DNA of 64,000 nucleotides from Multivorans sp965116445 (lineage in GTDB: Bacteria; Acidobacteriota; Thermoanaerobaculia; Multivoradales; Multivoraceae). The notes under the pieces were generated by a model. It saw only the letters and a list, made by a program, of their open reading frames with translations, searched no databases and was not told where the DNA came from. Below are positions 51,401 to 63,400 of the stretch, one piece after another. The position numbers were made by a program, and so were the translations under genes. Every line of letters begins with the position of its first letter. Within the stretch, counting starts at the first letter, position 1. The stretch spans positions 3,968,001 through 4,032,000 of the forward strand of contig OZ220688.1 of the NCBI GenBank assembly GCA_965116445.1, in the 5' to 3' direction.

Positions 51401-54400
51401 GTGTCCAGTCCGCGTCGCCCGTTGCCCGGTACTCCACGAGGAACCCCGTCTCGTCCGACGAGTTGTCCGTCCACGACAACGCGACGCTGCCAGGCGACGA
51501 CGTGGAAGCCGCGAGCCCGGACGGCGCCGCCGGCGGCATCGTGAGCGACACGACGGAGCTCTCCGAGGAACCGACCGAGTTCACGGACGCGACCCGGAAA
51601 TCGTACGGCGTGCTCGCCGACAATCCCCCGACGGTCGCCGAAGTTGCATCCGCGCCGGTTGTCGTACCCGTCGTCCACGAGTTCGAGCCCGTCCGGTACT
51701 CGACCCGGAAACTCGTCTCGTCCGAGGACGCGTCGGTCCACCTCACCGACACGGACGTCGAACCCGTCGCTGAAACGGTCACGCCCGTCGGCGCGGATGG
51801 CGCTGTCGGCGGATCGTCGTTGTCCGCGATGTTCACGGTCACGTTGCCGCTGACCGAGCCGTAGCCGCCGCCGGAGGCGCTGTGGCTGAGGGTGATCGCC
51901 GCCTCGTTCGCCGTGTCGTCGTCCTCGGCCGCGGTCACGGTCACGGTCTGCGCGCTGTTCCAGTTCGACGTCGTGAAGGTGAGCGACGTCTGGTCGCCGT
52001 TCGTGCCGCTGTCCGTGTCGACCGTGAGGTCCGTGCTGCCGTGGCCCGAGACCGACACCGTGACGTTCGAGGCAGGCGCCGTGGCCAGGCGGACGGTGTA
52101 GGTCGCCTCGCTGCCCTCGGTGACCGGCACGGTCGTCCGGGAAAACACGAGACGCTTCGTCTCGTCGTCGTCGATCGTGATCTCGCCGTTGCCGGACCGG
52201 CTGGCGGAGGCGCCACCGTCCAGGTTCGTCGCGGTCAACGTGCCGGTCGACACCGTGACGGTCCGGTCGTTCGCGTCGTCGTCGTCCTCGGGCGTCAGGG
52301 TGAGGTTCGCAGTGGTCGCGGTCGCGCCGCTCTGCGGACCCGTGAAGGTCACCGTGCTCGTGCCGGAAGCAAACGTCACGCCGGTCGGCGAGCCGGAGAG
52401 CGCCAGCGCGAAGTCCGTGCCCGCCGTGCCGCCAGAGAAGGTGAGCGGCACGGCCAGCGCCTCGCCGGACACCAGACCGCGGCCCAGGGTGAGCCGGATG
52501 CCGGCGGTCGCCGACGCTGTGCCCTCGGTTGCCGCCGCGTCCGGCACGGACAGGGTGACCGTCGTCTCGTCGTTGTCCGTGATCACGATGTCCACATCGG
52601 GCGTCGCGCCGCGGGCGTAACCGCTCGGCAACGAGCCGAGTTCAAGCCGCAGCGTCTCATCCACCTCGTCCGCCGAATCGTCCGTCGCGGTGAGGGTGAT
52701 CGACCCGGTCGTCGCGCCGTCCGCGACCGTGATCGTCCCCGCCGGCGTGCCGTTCAGCGAGAAGTCCGCGGCCACCGCCGTGGAGTTCGCTGCTACCCGC
52801 TGGACCGGAATCGCAAGACTCCTGCCCGACGGCGCCTGGCTGACCGCCGCCGTGATCGTCAGCGTGCCGGCCTCCGTCACCGCGCCGCTGTTGTTCACGG
52901 ACAGGTCGATCTTCGGATCATCGTCGTCCGTGATGTTCACGGTCACGTTGCCGCTGACCGAGCCGTAGCCGCCGCCGGAGGCGCTGTGGCTGAGGGTGAT
53001 CGCCGCCTCGTTCGCCGTGTCGTCGTCCTCCGCCGCGGTCACGGTCACGGTCTGCACGTCGTTCCAGGTGGACGTCGTGAAGGTGAGCGACGTCTGGTCG
53101 CCGTTCGTGCCGCTGTCCGTGTCGACCGTGAGGTCCGTGCTGGCGTGGCCCGAGATCGACACCGTGACGTTCGAGTTGGGCGCCGAACCGAGCTTCACCG
53201 TGTAGTTCGCGTCGCTTCCTTCCGTGACTGGCACGGTCGTCCGGGAAAACACGAGGCGCTTCGTCTCGTCGTCGGCGATCTCGATCTGGCCGTTGCCGGA
53301 ACGGCTGGCGGAGGCGCCGCCGCCGAGGTTCGTTGCGGTCAGCGTGCCGGTCGACACGGTGACCGTCCGGTCGTTCGCGTCGGCGTCGTCCGCCGGCGTC
53401 AGAGTGACGTTGGCGGTCGTCGCGGTCGTGCCGCTCTGCGGGCCGGTGAAGGTCACCGTGCTGGTGCCGGAAGCAAACGTCACGCCGGTCGGCGCGCCGG
53501 AGAGCGCCAGCGCGAAGTCCGTTCCGGCCGTGCCGCCAGAGAAGGTGAGCGGCACGGCCAGCGCCTCGCCGGACACCAGACCGCGGCCCAGGGTCAACCG
53601 GATGCCGGCGGTCGCCGCCGCCGTGCCCTCGGTCGCCTGCGTGTCCGGGATGGACAGGGTCACGGTCGTCGCGTCGTTGTCCGTGATCACGAGGTCCACC
53701 TGAGGCGTCGCGCCGCGTTCGTAACCGGTCGGCAAGGCGCCGAGTTCGAGCCGCAGCGTCTCGTCCACCTCGTCCGCCGCATCGTCCGTCGCGGTCAACG
53801 TGATGGACCCTGTCGTCGCGCCGTCGGCAACCGTGATCGTCCCCGCCGGCGTGCCGTTCAGCGAGAAGTCCGCGGCCACCGCCGTGGAGTTCGCGGACAC
53901 CCGCTGGACCGGAATCGCAAGACTCCTGCCGGACGGCGCCTGGCTGACCGCCGCCGTGATCGTCAGCGTGCCGGCCTCGGTCACCGCGCCGCTGTTGTTC
54001 ACGGACAGGTCGATCTTCGGATCATCGTCGTCCGTGATGTTCACGGTCACGTTGCCTGTGACGGACCCGTAGCCGCCGCCTGAGGCGGCGTGGGCGAGGG
54101 TGATCGCGGTCTCGTTCGCCGTGTCGTCGTCCTCCGCCGCGGTCACGGTCACGGTCTGCGCGTTGTTCCAGTTGGACGTCGTGAAGGTGAGCGACGTCTG
54201 GTCGCCGTCCGTGCCGCTGTCCGTGTCGACCGTGAGATCCGTGCTGGCGTGGCCCGAGACCGACACCGTGACGTTCGAGGCAGGCGCCGTGGCCAGGCGG
54301 ACGGTGTAGGTCGCCTCGCTGCCCTCGGTCACGCTGACGGCGGTTGAGGAGAACGTCAGACCCTTTGCGTCGTTGTCCGTGATGTTCACGGTCACGTTGC

Positions 54401-57400
54401 CGCTGATGGAGCCGTAGCCGCCGCCCGTCGCCGCGTGGGCAAGGGTGATCGCGGCCTCGTTCGCCGCGTCGTCGTCCTCGCCGGCGGTCACGGTCACGGT
54501 CTGCGCGTTGTTCCAGGTGGACGTCGTGAAGGTGAGCGACGTCTGGTCGCCGTCCGTGCCGCTATCCGTGTCCACGGAGAGGTCCGTGCTGCCGTGGCCC
54601 GAGACGGTCACCGTGACGCTGGCGGTAGGCGCCGAGCCGAGCTTCACCGTGTAGGTCGCGTCGCTTCCTTCCGTGACCGCCACGGTCGTCTGCGAGAACA
54701 CGAGGCGCTTCGTCTCGTCGTCGTCGATCGTGATCTCGCCGTTGCCGGTGCGGCTGGCGGAGGCGCCGCCGCCGAGGCTCGTCGCGGTCAACGTGCCGGT
54801 CGACACCGTGACGGTCCGGTCGTTCGCGTCGGCGTCGTCCGCCGGCGTCAGGGTGACGTTGGCGGTCGTCGCGGTCGCGCCGCTCTGCGGGCCGGTGAAG
54901 GTCACCGTGCTCGTGGCGGAAGCAAACGTCACGCCGGTCGGCGAGCCGGAGAGCGCCAGCGTGAAGTCCGTGCCCGCCGTGCCGCCAGAGAAGGTGAGCG
55001 GCACGGCCAGCGCCTCGCCGGACACCAGACCGCGGCCCAGGGTCAACCGGATGCCGGCGGTCGCCGCCGCCGTGCCCTCGGTCGCCTGCGTGTCCGGGGT
55101 GGACAGGGTCACGGTCGTCGCGTCGTTGTCCGTGATCACGATGTCCACATCGGGCGTCGCGCCGCGTTCGTAACCGGTCGGCAAGGCGCCGAGTTCGAGC
55201 CGCAGCGTCTCGCCCGCCTCGTCCGCCGAATCGTCCGTCGCGGTCAGGGTGATGGACCCGGTCATAGCGCCGTCCGCGACCGTGATCGTCCCCGCCGGCG
55301 TGCCGTTCAACGAAAAGTCCGCGGCCACCGCCGTGGAGTTCGCGGCCACCCGCTGGACCGGTATCGCAAGACTCTTGCCGGACGGCGCCTGGCTGACCTC
55401 CGCCGTGATCGTCAGCGTGCCGGCCTCGGTCACCGCGCCGCTGTTGTTCACGGACAGATCGATCTTCGGATCGTCGTCGTCCGTGATGTTCACCGTCACG
55501 TTGCCGCTGACCGAGCCGTAGCCGCCGCCGGAGGCGGCGTGGCCGAGGGTGATCGCCGCCTCGTTCGCCGTGTCGTCGTCCTCCGCCGCGGTCACGGTCA
55601 CGGTCTGCGCGTTGTTCCAGGTGGACGTCGTGAAGGTCATCGACGTCTGGTCGCCGTTCATGCCGCTGTCCGTGTCCACGGAGAGGTCCGTGCTGCCGTG
55701 GCCCGAGATCGTCACCGTGACGCTGGCGGTAGGCGCCGAGCCGAGCTTCACCGTGTAGTTCGCGTCGCCTCCTTCCGTGACCGGCACGGTCGTCTGCGAG
55801 AAGACGAGACGCTTCGTCTCGTCGTCGGAGATCGTGATCTCGCCGTTGCCGGTGCGGCTCGCGGACGCGCCCCCGTCCAGGCTTGTCGCGGTCAACGTGC
55901 CGGTCGACACCGTGACCGTCCGGTCGTTCGCGTCTGCGTCGTCCGCCGGCGTCAGGGTGACGTTCGCGGTCGTCGCGGTCGCGCCGCTCTGCGGGCCGGT
56001 GAAGGTCACCGTGCTTGTGGCGGAAGCAAACGTCACGCCGGTCGGCGAGCCGGAGAGCGCCAGCGTGAAGTCCGTGCCCGCCGTACCGCCAGCGAAGGCG
56101 AGCGGCACGGCCAGCACTTCGCCGGCGACCAGACCGCGGCCCAGCGTGACCCGGATGCCGGCGGTCGCCGCCGGCGTGCCCTCGGTCGCCTCCGTGTCCG
56201 GGGTGGACAGCGTGACGGTCGTCGCCGTGTTGTCCGTGATCACGATGTCCACGTGGGTCGCCGAGCCGTCGTCGTGGCCGCTCACCGTGCCCAGGGCGAG
56301 GCGCAGCGTCTCGTCCTGCTCGTCCGCCGTGTCGGTTACGGCCGTCAGCGTCGCCGTGCCGGTCCTGGCGCCGGAGGCGACCGTGATCGACGCCGGAGAC
56401 AGGGAGTAGTCGCCGGCCACCGCCGTTGAGTTCGCGGCTACCTGCTGGATCGGCACGCTGACGTTCGCGGACGGCGCGGCGCTCAGCGTCGCGGTCAGGG
56501 TCAGCGTGCCGCCCTCCGTCACCGCGCCGGAGTTGTTCACCGACAACTCGACCGTCGGATTCGCCGCCATGTCGTCGTCCTCGATCGTGCCGACCGCCGA
56601 TGCCTTTGTCGCCAACACGTTGAACCCCGAAGGCAGCGGGTCCGGCAGCGCAACACGCACCGTGAACGCCTCGTTCCCTTCGACCGCCGTGTCCTGTGTC
56701 GTCGCGACGGAGATCGTCGCCGTGCTCGAGGTCGTTGCCGTGTCCGTGTTGCCGGCGATCGTCACGCTGCCCGGCGTGCCGGCCGTGCCCGTGTAGTCGG
56801 AACCCGTGGCCGTGTCGTCCGCCGTCTCCCAGGACAGCACGAGGTCCGCGGCGCCGGCCGAGCCCGTCACCGGGAACGTGTCGTGGGTCACCGTGAACTC
56901 GATGGGCGTTCCCTCCGTGGCCGTGGCGTCCGCGATGTGCGCGCAGGAGAAGACGGCGACCGTCGCCGGATTCGCCGTCCGCTTCGTCTCCAGCGCCGAA
57001 GGCAAGGCCCCCATGAGATCGTTGTCGCAGAGCGAGAGCTCCGTGAGCGCGGCGAGATTGCCAAGCTGAGACGGAATCGCGTTCGCCAGATCGTTGCCGC
57101 CCAGGTGGAGGACCTGGAGACTCGTGGGCAGCGTCGTCGGGATCGAACCGGACAGGGCGTTGCCCTGCAGATAGAGGTGGGTCAGGGAGGTCCGCGTGCT
57201 GAAGTCCTGGACCCCTCCGGTCAGCTCGTTGTCGCCCAGGGCGAGCCGCTCGATGCCTGCCGGCAGCGTCGCCGCGGTCGGCACGGCGCCGGTCAGCGCG
57301 TTGCCCGTCGCGTAGAACCAGTCGAGCGCCGACAACGCGTTCAGGTCGGGGATCGCCTGGTCCAGGGCGTTGCCGCTCAGCACGAGGCGCTGGACGTTCG

Positions 57401-60400
57401 GCGGCAGCGTAGTCGCCGCCGGGATCGCTCCGGTCAAGGCGTTGCCCTGCAGGTAGAGGTAGATCAGGCTCGACAGGTCGCTCATGTCCGGGAGCGCGCC
57501 CGACAGGCTGTTGTTGTACAGCAGGAGAATCCGCAGATTCGGCGGCAGCAAGTCGTCCGGCGGAACCGATCCGGTCAACGCGTTGCCGTCTAGACGGATG
57601 TCGCTCAGGCTCGAAAGAGAGCTCAAGTCGGGGAACGTGCTCCCGTCCAGCGCGTTGTTGCGGACGTAGAGCTGCTGCAGGCCGGACGGCAGGTTCCCGG
57701 GAACGGCGCCCGAGAACCCGTTGTCGTTCAGGTGCAGGTGCCTCAGGGCGGTCATGCCGCTCAGGTTTCCGATCGCCCCGCTCAGGTCGTTGTCGATCAG
57801 CCGGAGGAACAGGAGGCTCGCGGGAAGCGCCGGAATCCCCCCGGTCAGGTCGTTGCCCGTCAGGTCGAGCTGAACCAGGCTGCCCAGGCTGCTCAGGTCC
57901 GGAATCGCCCCGGAGAGGTCGTTGTCCACGAACTCCAGGTGGGTCAGCGTGGAAGGCAGCCGCTCCGCCGCCGGAACGCTGCCGGTGAAACCGTTCTGGT
58001 TCAGGCCAAGCTCGATCAGGTTGCTCAGGCCGCTGAAATCCGGCAGCGTCCCCGACAGACTGTTCCGCGAAAGATCGAGGTTCGTCAGGCTCCCGGGCAG
58101 GGTCGGCAGGCCGCCCGTCAACTGACCGGGGGTGATCCGTAGCGACGCCAGACCGCTCAGACGGGCCAGACTCGCCGGGAGCGTGCCGCTCAGGCCCCAC
58201 TCCGCCCCCAGCAGGATCGTACTCACCCGGTCGCTCGTTATCGAGATGCCGTCCCAGGAAGTCATGCTCAGACTCGACGACCAGTTCATCCTCCGCGTCG
58301 GCGCACTGCCCTCCAGCGTGGCCTTGTTGTCCAGCAGGAACGCGCAGTCCGCCGCCAGAGCCGATGCGTCCGTCGGACTCGTCGCCGTGACCGCCACGGA
58401 AGACGTCGTGCAGGATGGCGGCCCCAGTTGGTTCAGCCAGATCAGGTTGCTCGGGGACGACATGCCGTTCGTGCCGTGGTTCGCCCGGACCCGGAAGGCG
58501 TAGGGCGTGTTTGAGGCGAGGCCGGTCACGACGATCGTTTCCGCGTCGGCGGCGGCGACCGTTCCGTAGGCCGTCCATGTGACCGAGGTCTGACCGGCGG
58601 AGACGCCAGCGAGGCCGGCCTCGCCCGGAGCGCTCGCTGCGTCCACAGCCGCCGCCGCGGCCGCCAGCGTGTTCGCCGCCAGATACTCGATCACGAAGCC
58701 CGTTTCGTCGGCCGAGTTGTCGGTCCAGGTCAGGGTCGCGCTGGTCGTGGACGCCATCGCCGCGGCAAGCTCCGTCGGGGCGGGCGGCGGCAGCGTGAGC
58801 GTTGCCGGGGCGCTCCAGCCCGGTCCTTCCGCGTTCGTGGCGGCAACCCGGAAGTCGTACGTGCGGCTGCCGAACAGGTGGCCCACGTTGACCGACGTCT
58901 GGTCCGGCGCTGCCGCGGCGGCCGGCGTCCAGAGGTCGTTTCCGATCCGCCACTCGATCAGGAAGCCGGTCTCGTCGTTCGCGTTGTCCGTCCAGGTGAC
59001 GGTCGCGCTGGTCGACCCGGTTGCCGTCGCGGTGACGTTCGTGGGGGCCGCCGCGCCGCCCAGGGGTTCGGTGACCGCCGGGTCGCTCGGCGTGTGGGGT
59101 CCGGCCGCACTCTTCGCCAGCACCCGGAACTCGTAGCCGGTTCCCGCGACAAGTCCGGACACGGTGATCGTTGTCGCGTTCGCGGCCGCCTCCGTTCCAT
59201 AGGTCGACCAGAGATCGGCCGACCGGTAGACCCGGTACTCGACGAGGAATCCGGTCTCGTCGCTCGAGTTGTCGGCCCAGGTCAGGGTGACGCTCGTGGC
59301 GCTTGCCTCGGTCGCCACGAGGTTCGTCGGCGCCGCCGGCGGCATCGTCAACGAGACGATGCTGCCGGGAGAGTCGCCGTTGTCGCTCGTCGCGCTGACC
59401 CGGAACTCGTACTGCGTGCTCGGCACGAGACTGCGGACCGTGGCGTGCTCGACGTTCGGGTTCACGGTGGAAGGCGACGACCAGGCGCCGCCGCCGGTCC
59501 GGTGCGCCACGGCAAAGCCCGTCTCGTCGCGGGAGTGGTCGACCCAGGTGACCAGAACCGAGGTCGTGTCCTGGGCCACGGCCGCGACCTGCCGGGGTTC
59601 GCGGGGCGGCATGGTCAGCGTGACCGGGTCTCCCGGTGCGACGCCGTTCGCGTTGCGGGCGCCGACCCGGAACTCGTACACCGTGCTCGGCGCGAGGCCG
59701 GTCAGGGAGGCCGAGGTCGCGTTCGCCGCGGTCGACGTCGCGCTGGCCCAGTCGCCGCGGCCGTTCTTGCGGTGCTCGACGTCGAAACCGGTTTCGTCGC
59801 TCGAGTTGTCGGCCCAGGTCAGGTCGACGGTCGTCGGGCCGGTCGCGGTCGCCGCAAGACCCGTGGGGGCCAGCGGGGCGCCGAGCGACGCGACATGGAC
59901 GACGTTGCTCGGGGAGGACACGCCGTTGGCGTTCCTGGCCTTCACCAGGAACTCGTAGTTCCCGCCCGCGAGCGAGGTCACGGTGAGGGTCGTCGCGTCT
60001 GCGGCCGCGGCCGTGGGGAACGTCTGCCAGGAGTTGCCCTCCAGCCAGTACTCGGCCACGAAGTCCGTCTCGTCCGACGACTCGTCCACCCAGGTCAGGG
60101 TGACGCTCGTGGCGCTCGCGACGGTCGCGACGAGACCGCTGGGCGCCGCCGGCGGCATGGTGACCGTGGCCGGACCGCTCGGCGAGGAGCGGCCGTTCTC
60201 GGGATGCTCCGCGCGCACCCGGATCTCGTGGGTCGCGCTGGGCGTCAGGTTGCCGACTTCGGCCGAGGTGGCGCCCGCGGGGGCGGTGCGGTGAGTGGAC
60301 CACTCGCTGGCGTCATCGCCCGCCAGCCGGGCCTCGATCACGAACCCGACCGCGCTCGAGGCGTGGGTCCACTGGACGTTCGCCGTCGTGGAGTCCATCG

Positions 60401-63400
60401 CGGTCGCCGTGACCCCGGTCGGCGCCGGCGGCGGCATCGTCGCCTCGACGATCTCGCTCTCCTCCCAGTAGTTGTCGAACGCCGTTTCGATCCGCGCCCG
60501 GACGCGGAACTCGTAGGTCGCGCCGGCTTGAAGCCCGGCCTTCTCGTTCACGGTGGCCTTCGTCTGGTTGCTGCGGGCCGTCCCGCCGTCCGTCCAGTCC
60601 CCGCTCTGGCCCTTGTACTGGACGACGAAGCGCGTCTCCTGCGTGGCCCGGTCCGTCCAGGTGACTTCGACGGAATCCGATCCGGTGGGCGTCACGGTCA
60701 CGTCGCCCGGATCCTGGGAGGAGTACAGGGTCATGAACTCGCTGTTGTGGGAACCGAGTTCGTCGTGGTGCGCAAGGACGCGGAAGTGGTAGACCGTCCT
60801 GGGCTCCAGGCCAGCCCAGACGGCGCGGGTCGTTTCGCCCTTCGTGGTGGGGTCCTCCACGTTCGTGTCGGCGTACCGCCAGTCCCCGTCGTCTCTCCGG
60901 AAGGCGGCGCGGAAGGCGTCCTCGTCGTCCGACAGGTCCGTGTACTGGATCTGGACGGCGTGGGAAAAGGGCGGGGCGATCGGCGTGTCTGCGGTTTCGT
61001 TGTTCTTCGGGTCCGGGTCCTCCCCTTCGCAGCGCTGCGACTCTTCGTTGCACTCGCTCCGGTAGTAGTGCTGCACGCTGACGAGCCGTGCGGCCTCGGG
61101 AGGGGCGTCGGCGCGTCTCGGCGTCGGCAGCTTCAGCTTCTTGTCCGCCCCGTGGTACCCGGTGCTGCTCAGAGAGGCCACGGTGAACGTGTACGAACCG
61201 GGCTCGAGGCCGGTCACGTTCGCCTCGGTCTCGTCCGGCGGATAGACCGCGTAGATCTGTTCGTTCCCCTTGAAGGTGTAGCTCACGCGATAGCCGGTCG
61301 CTTTCTTCGCCGTGTTCCAGGTCAGCTTGGCCTCGGTCGGGAGGGCGCCGACCACGGCCTTCAGCTTTTTCACGGCGGCGGGCGGCAACGTGTTGAAGTC
61401 GAGCTGGATCTCGTTGCTGAAGGTGCTGCCGCCCTTTCCCCTGGTCTCGATCCGGTAGGTGCGCTCGTGGTGGTCGTAGGACTCCACCTCAAGCCGCTGG
61501 TACTTCTGGCTTCGCCAGTACTCGTCGATCTCCCAACTGTCGACGCCGGTCGTCTTGTGCCAGAGCCGAAACCGGCCGTAGGGATACTGGGGGGTGTCGT
61601 AAGCACCAAGGTTTTTGGTGTACGACCGGTCGATCGCCCACACAAGGTCCGCGTAGTAGCTGTTGCCGTCGCGCTCGATCTCCCCGGCCAGCTCGGCGGC
61701 GGGCGGCGGCTCGGCGCTCAGGTCGAGCGGCAGAAGGTCGCTCCAGGAGAAGGCGCCGGGTCCGCCGATCGCCGCGATGCGGAACTCAAGCGCCGCGTCT
61801 TCGGGCAGGCCCGCGACGATCGTCGTCTCCACGTTCGCCGGCAGGTACTGGACTTCGGACCAGTCCGCGTCGGCGCCGCCGTCCGGCCGCACTTCGACGG
61901 CGAACCCGGTCTCGTCGTCGCCCGAGCGGTCGATCCACTCGAGCCATACGCTCGTGGCGGTCAGCCGGCGGCCGAGCAGCTCGCCCGGCTCGAGCGGAGC
62001 GTCCGGCGGCGGCGGGTCGCCGGGCACGTTCGTGTGAAGGACGACGGCGTCGCTCCAGGTCGTCCCCTCGGCGTTCGTCGCGCCGACGCGGAACTCGTAC
62101 TCCGTGTCGTCCAGGAGGCCGGTCACGTCGACCGTCTTCACGTTCGTGGCAACGCTCGGCCCGGCGGTCCAGGTCGGCGCGCCGTACGTCCGGTACTCCG
62201 AGTCGAAGCCGGTCTCGTTGTTCGAGTTGTCGTTCCAGGTCAGGCGGACCGTGGCGTCGGCCGGGGCGGTCGCGCGCAGGTTCGTGGGACGAAGCGGCGG
62301 GCCGGTCCCCGGCGTCGTGGCCGACACCGTGACGCTCGGCCAGGACCGGAGATGGTTCAAGGCGCGGATGCGGAAGTCGTATTTGGTGCCGGGAAGAAGC
62401 CCCGTGATCTTGACCTGTTCCACGTTCGGATCGACCGTCACGGCGGTCGACCATTCGGCCGCGTCGCTCGTCTTGTACTCGATCCGCTGGGCGGTCTCGC
62501 GCTTCGACTCGTCCGTCCAGGTCAGGTCCACGCTCGCCGTGCCGTCGACGGCGGGCGTTGCCATGATGCCGCTCGGCGGCCCGGGAGCGATCCAGTCGCT
62601 CAGGGAGGCGGTTTCCGGCGCGGTGCGCCTGAGCAGACGGTCGACTTCCGAGCGGTCGACCTCGCCGATCGCGTGTCCGTCGAAGGTCCGGCGAACCGTC
62701 GAGTAGTGGGGCACGTTGCGAGGTTCGCTTCCTCCATAGGCGAGAATCGTGCGGGTCTTCGCGGCGGCGTTCCAGTGGCCGTAGACGTAGGGCGTCAGCG
62801 GCTTGAGCCCCCGATTCAGAAACACCTGCTGGCCGGCCTCGCCTCGTTCGTGCAGGCCGCCGAGCGTGTGGGCCAGTTCGTGGGCGGTCGTTCGATGCGC
62901 GTTGCTGCGAAACAGGTTCGTCGTGTTCTGACCGTGCCGCGCGTACTGTCGGATCGTGGCGTGGACGGAGTGCCGCCAGTACGCCTGCCCGCCATCCCAA
63001 GTGCCGGCACCGCAGCACCCCACCATGTGGACGATGTCCGCGTCGTGGTCGTCCCGCAGTCGCATCGTCTGCCGGCTGTCCCGGATGGTCTGGATGGCCC
63101 GAGTGCCGCGGAGGGCCGCCTCCACGTCGTTGGGCGCCTGGCCGATGTGGACGACGTTGTACTCGGCGGCGACACCGGCGTCCTGCAGCATCCGGCTCGA
63201 ATAGTCGAAGATCCACGTGGCGTTGCGCTGCATGTCGTTCAGCCGGCGATCGGTTTGGCTGGGCAGGATGACCTGCCGGGCGTAGTCGGTGTAGAACACG
63301 ATCACGTCGATCTGGTGCCTGTCGTCGGACAGGAGCTCGATCTCGGCGGGTACCACGTTCACGCCGGGCAGGAAGCCGGTGATCCGGATCGTCTCGTGCG

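Noticed and set aside
51882..56429. Long plus-strand open frames (733 and 664 codons) opposite the Calx-beta block
   Set aside because: They are Arg/Gly/His-rich low-complexity shadows of the repetitive high-GC minus-strand gene, with the same 1.1-kb periodicity and no domain.
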